Source: Alkalicoccobacillus murimartini
GTDB lineage: Bacteria > Bacillota > Bacilli > Bacillales > Bacillaceae_D
DNA length: 64,000 nucleotides
Reading direction: 5' to 3'
Assembly: GCF_030813245.1 (NCBI RefSeq)
Contig: NZ_JAUSUA010000002.1
Span: 1 to 64,000 of the forward strand
Shown here: piece after piece, positions 62,265 through 64,000 of the stretch
Numbering within the stretch: the stretch's first letter is position 1
How the letters are laid out: every line of letters begins with the position of its first letter
Program-made: the position numbers and the translations under genes
The notes under the pieces: model-generated
The model's input: the letters and a program-made list of their open reading frames with translations, nothing else
Databases searched by the model: none
What the model was told of the DNA's origin: nothing

Positions 62265-63560
62265 TTAATTTCCCCCTTCAACGCAATAACTGCTTTCAAC
62301 TGACTCCACGACTTCAACATTTTTTAATCGCTCAAGTAGACCTTCAAATGTTTGTTTGCTTGTTTTGTGAGTGACTACAATGATTTCTGCTAGCTCTTCT
62401 CCTTCAACAGGTAATTGCAAAAGCTTTTCAAAGCTAACATCATATTCAGCAAACAAAGAAGTAATAGCAGAGAATGTACCCGTACGATCAGGCACTTTAA
62501 GTCGGATGAAATACTGTGAGTTAATCTCCTCAGAAGACTTTAACAACTTTTCATTCATCGGAGCGAGTACACTTTTCCCATTAACTCCAAGTCTCATATT
62601 CTTCATAACAGTTACTAAATCCGAGACTACAGCTGTTGCTGTTGGAAGTGAGCCAGCACCCGGTCCATAAAACATCGTCTCTCCAACGGCCTCACCATGA
62701 ATGTATACAGCATTATATTCATTATGAACCGAGGACAATGGATGTTCATTTGGCAATAACGTTGGACGCACACTGACATCAATTTTTCCTTTTGTCCGAT
62801 CAGCTATTCCAATTAATTTGACCGTGTAACCGAGTCGATCTGCATACTTAAGGTCCACATCAGAAATGGTGCTAATCCCTTGAACAGAGACATCATCCAG
62901 ACTAATTGGAGAAGAGAATCCAAGTGTTGCAAGGATCGCCATTTTTCGTGCTGCGTCTAATCCTTCCACATCAGCAGTTGGATCGCTCTCAGCAAATCCA
63001 AGCTCTTGCGCCTGTTTTAGTACTTCATCATAAGAGCTTCCTTTTGTACTCATCTTCGTTAATATATAGTTTGTTGTTCCATTAACAATTCCCATGATTT
63101 TTGTAATGCGGTCAGCTGATAACCCGTCTGACAAGCTACGAAGGATAGGAATTCCTCCTGCTACACTTGCCTCGTAATAAAGGTCACAGTCGTTTTCAAC
63201 AGCTGCTTTGAGCAGCTCGGCACCATGAATGGCCATTAAGTCTTTGTTGGCTGTTACTACGTGTTTATGATTCAAAAGAGCACGTAAGAGCCACTCCTTT
63301 GTCTGCTCGACCCCACCTATTACTTCAACGATTACATCGATGTCTTCATCATTAATTACCTCGTATGGATCTTCAGTCAAAAGAGTATCCTCAAATGAGT
63401 TCTCTCTTAACTTCTGCTTATCACGCACAAGCACCTTTTTAATCTCCACTGGGCAGCCTACTTGATGCTGCAACTCTTTTTGGTGGCGAGTAATGATAGA
63501 TGCCACCCCTGTTCCTACCGTTCCAAGCCCAAGTAGTCCTACTTTTACAGACTCTGCCAC
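62265..63560 (-). CDS. hom: Homoserine dehydrogenase
   Basis: 431 residues: NAD(P) loop [17 protein letters not shown] (about 6-22), catalytic region [44 protein letters not shown] (about 135-155), [11 protein letters not shown] (about 160) and a C-terminal ACT domain (about 345-425) for threonine feedback. The frame extends to ATG 63575, but GGGAGTGGGAG there looks like the SD of GTG 63558-63560, which I use. First gene of the threonine operon, with a clear promoter. Confidence 0.95.
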   Translation of the reverse strand: MAESVKVGLLGLGTVGTGVASIITRHQKELQHQVGCPVEIKKVLVRDKQKLRENSFEDTLLTEDPYEVINDEDIDVIVEVIGGVEQTKEWLLRALLNHKHVVTANKDLMAIHGAELLKAAVENDCDLYYEASVAGGIPILRSLSDGLSADRITKIMGIVNGTTNYILTKMSTKGSSYDEVLKQAQELGFAESDPTADVEGLDAARKMAILATLGFSSPISLDDVSVQGISTISDVDLKYADRLGYTVKLIGIADRTKGKIDVSVRPTLLPNEHPLSSVHNEYNAVYIHGEAVGETMFYGPGAGSLPTATAVVSDLVTVMKNMRLGVNGKSVLAPMNEKLLKSSEEINSQYFIRLKVPDRTGTFSAITSLFAEYDVSFEKLLQLPVEGEELAEIIVVTHKTSKQTFEGLLERLKNVEVVESVESSYCVEGGN

Positions 63561-63613
63561 AACTCCCACTCCCATCTACTCTCTAAAAATACAGTTGTAT
63601 ATATATACTGGAC

Positions 63614-63642
63614 ATTATAGACCTGATTCCTGCTTAAAACAA
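63614..63642 (-). promoter_or_regulatory. Sigma-A promoter of hom-thrC-thrB
   Basis: - strand -35 TTGTTT (63642-63637), -10 TATAAT (63619-63614), spacing 17. No T-box or other leader element seen. Confidence 0.8.
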
Positions 63643-63687
63643 GAACCTTCTGAAAGTTTACGCACAACCTGTCTGTATATTCAAAAT

Positions 63688-63719
63688 AAAAAACCGTTTC
63701 TATAATAGAAGCGGTTTTT
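63688..63719 (-). terminator. Terminator of yutH-like gene
   Basis: - strand stem AAACCGCTTCTA / TAGAAACGGTTT with loop TTA, then T-run. Confidence 0.85.
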
Positions 63720-63723
63720 CGGC

Positions 63724-64000
63724 TTAAAGCCAATCAACTTTAGGGAATCCAGTTGGGGTGTTCGGAAGATGTCGTTCTTGGGCAAAACGATGGAGAAATG
63801 TCTCATTCACCTTTTCATCCTCAATTAAACGTAAAAATGACTGACCAAGCTTTTGTTGTTCAATTGGAATTTGACAGCGATAATAGTCTTCAATCAATTC
63901 AAAATAATGAACAGGATATAGTAAACGTGCATACATTAACCGCCAACTATTTGCCGAGATCGATTGATGCTGTTGGTACCCTTCAAGAAAATCATGCGCT
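63724..64000 (-). CDS. yutH: YutH-like spore coat-associated protein, C-terminal part (5' end outside window)
   Basis: Frame open from the window edge to the stop at 63724: about 91 residues are seen, from HDFLEGYQQHQSIS through NSWRLMYARLLYPVHYFELIEDYY to the end TPTGFPKVDWL. The WRLMYARLLYPVHYFE segment and the place directly upstream of hom match B. subtilis yutH, whose protein has an aminoglycoside phosphotransferase-like kinase fold and is linked to the spore coat. Confidence 0.75.
   Translation of the reverse strand, partial: AHDFLEGYQQHQSISANSWRLMYARLLYPVHYFELIEDYYRCQIPIEQQKLGQSFLRLIEDEKVNETFLHRFAQERHLPNTPTGFPKVDWL

Noticed and set aside
61199-63600. T-box or threonine attenuator before hom
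   Set aside because: The leader from promoter to start is short and contains no T-box sequence or terminator/antiterminator pair.

Overview
The window comes from the chromosome of a low-GC, spore-forming Bacillaceae, most likely an alkaliphilic Bacillus-type species. Evidence: strong AGGAGG Shine-Dalgarno sites with many TTG and GTG starts, a Spo0E-type phosphatase, SplA-like and YutH-like sporulation proteins, CcpA cre sites, and long stretches following the Bacillus subtilis yug-yui-yum-yut gene order. One radical-SAM gene (mqnE) points to futalosine-type menaquinone synthesis, as in B. halodurans and unlike B. subtilis. I see no prophage, insertion sequence, rRNA or CRISPR array; there is one tRNA-Ala.

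Region by region. 1-515: start of a secreted helical protein, cut by the window edge. 0.67-11.6 kb: a sulfur-compound salvage cluster: LysR regulator, Dpp/Opp-type ABC transporter and NtaA-type flavin monooxygenase on +, converging on a - strand operon of small ORF, glutaredoxin-like protein, GNAT acetyltransferase, M20 deacylase and FMN reductase. It resembles the B. subtilis S-alkyl-cysteine / S-(2-succino)cysteine pathways. 12-21.4 kb: plant galactoside/arabinoside use: AraM, AraL, GH4, AraC regulator, ArsR-like regulator, GH51, GH42 and a fossil dehydrogenase, with three near-perfect cre sites. 21.6-25.8 kb: small membrane and secreted proteins, tRNA-Ala(GGC), yugN. 25.9-38.6 kb: core block: pgi, alcohol dehydrogenase, yuzA, yugI, DEAD-box helicase, thiM, alaT-alaR, isochorismatase-like hydrolase, luxS, BrkB-like protein, HU, leucyl aminopeptidase, yuiD. 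40.4-46.4 kb: yuiC-yuiB, hydrolase with CGNR regulator, an SMR transporter pair, and yumB and yumC. 46.4-51.8 kb: the mtlARFD mannitol operon. 52.1-64 kb: erpA-like, Spo0E-like, mqnE, dapF, yuzB, a TetR-NDH2 fusion, yuzD, yutI, splA-like, hom-thrC-thrB and part of yutH.

The most unusual structure is a family of long non-coding repeat arrays at three places (about 38.7-40.37, 54.12-54.79 and 58.06-59.16 kb). Each is built from a strand-oriented core close to WAYCAAGAR, repeated every 20-21 bp, usually in a 21-20-20 rhythm (61 bp per three units). Two arrays share a higher-order period of 314-316 bp marked by the palindrome AAAAATGTACATTTTT or a near variant. All three lie between convergent genes, and recognisable intrinsic terminators occur at their edges, so they look like DNA-level elements rather than genes or terminators. 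Their function is unknown to me.

Other points: a TetR regulator fused in frame to a type II NADH dehydrogenase, with a palindromic operator on its own promoter and a possible internal start; an SMR pair whose first gene appears to start at ATT and whose second lacks the essential membrane glutamate; a hydrolase gene apparently starting at ATC; a hairpin that would hide the yuiC ribosome-binding site; and a mannitol permease with two tandem EIIB domains. Coordinates of CDS include the stop codon; starts were chosen from Shine-Dalgarno spacing and family lengths. All calls are by eye, without database searches.
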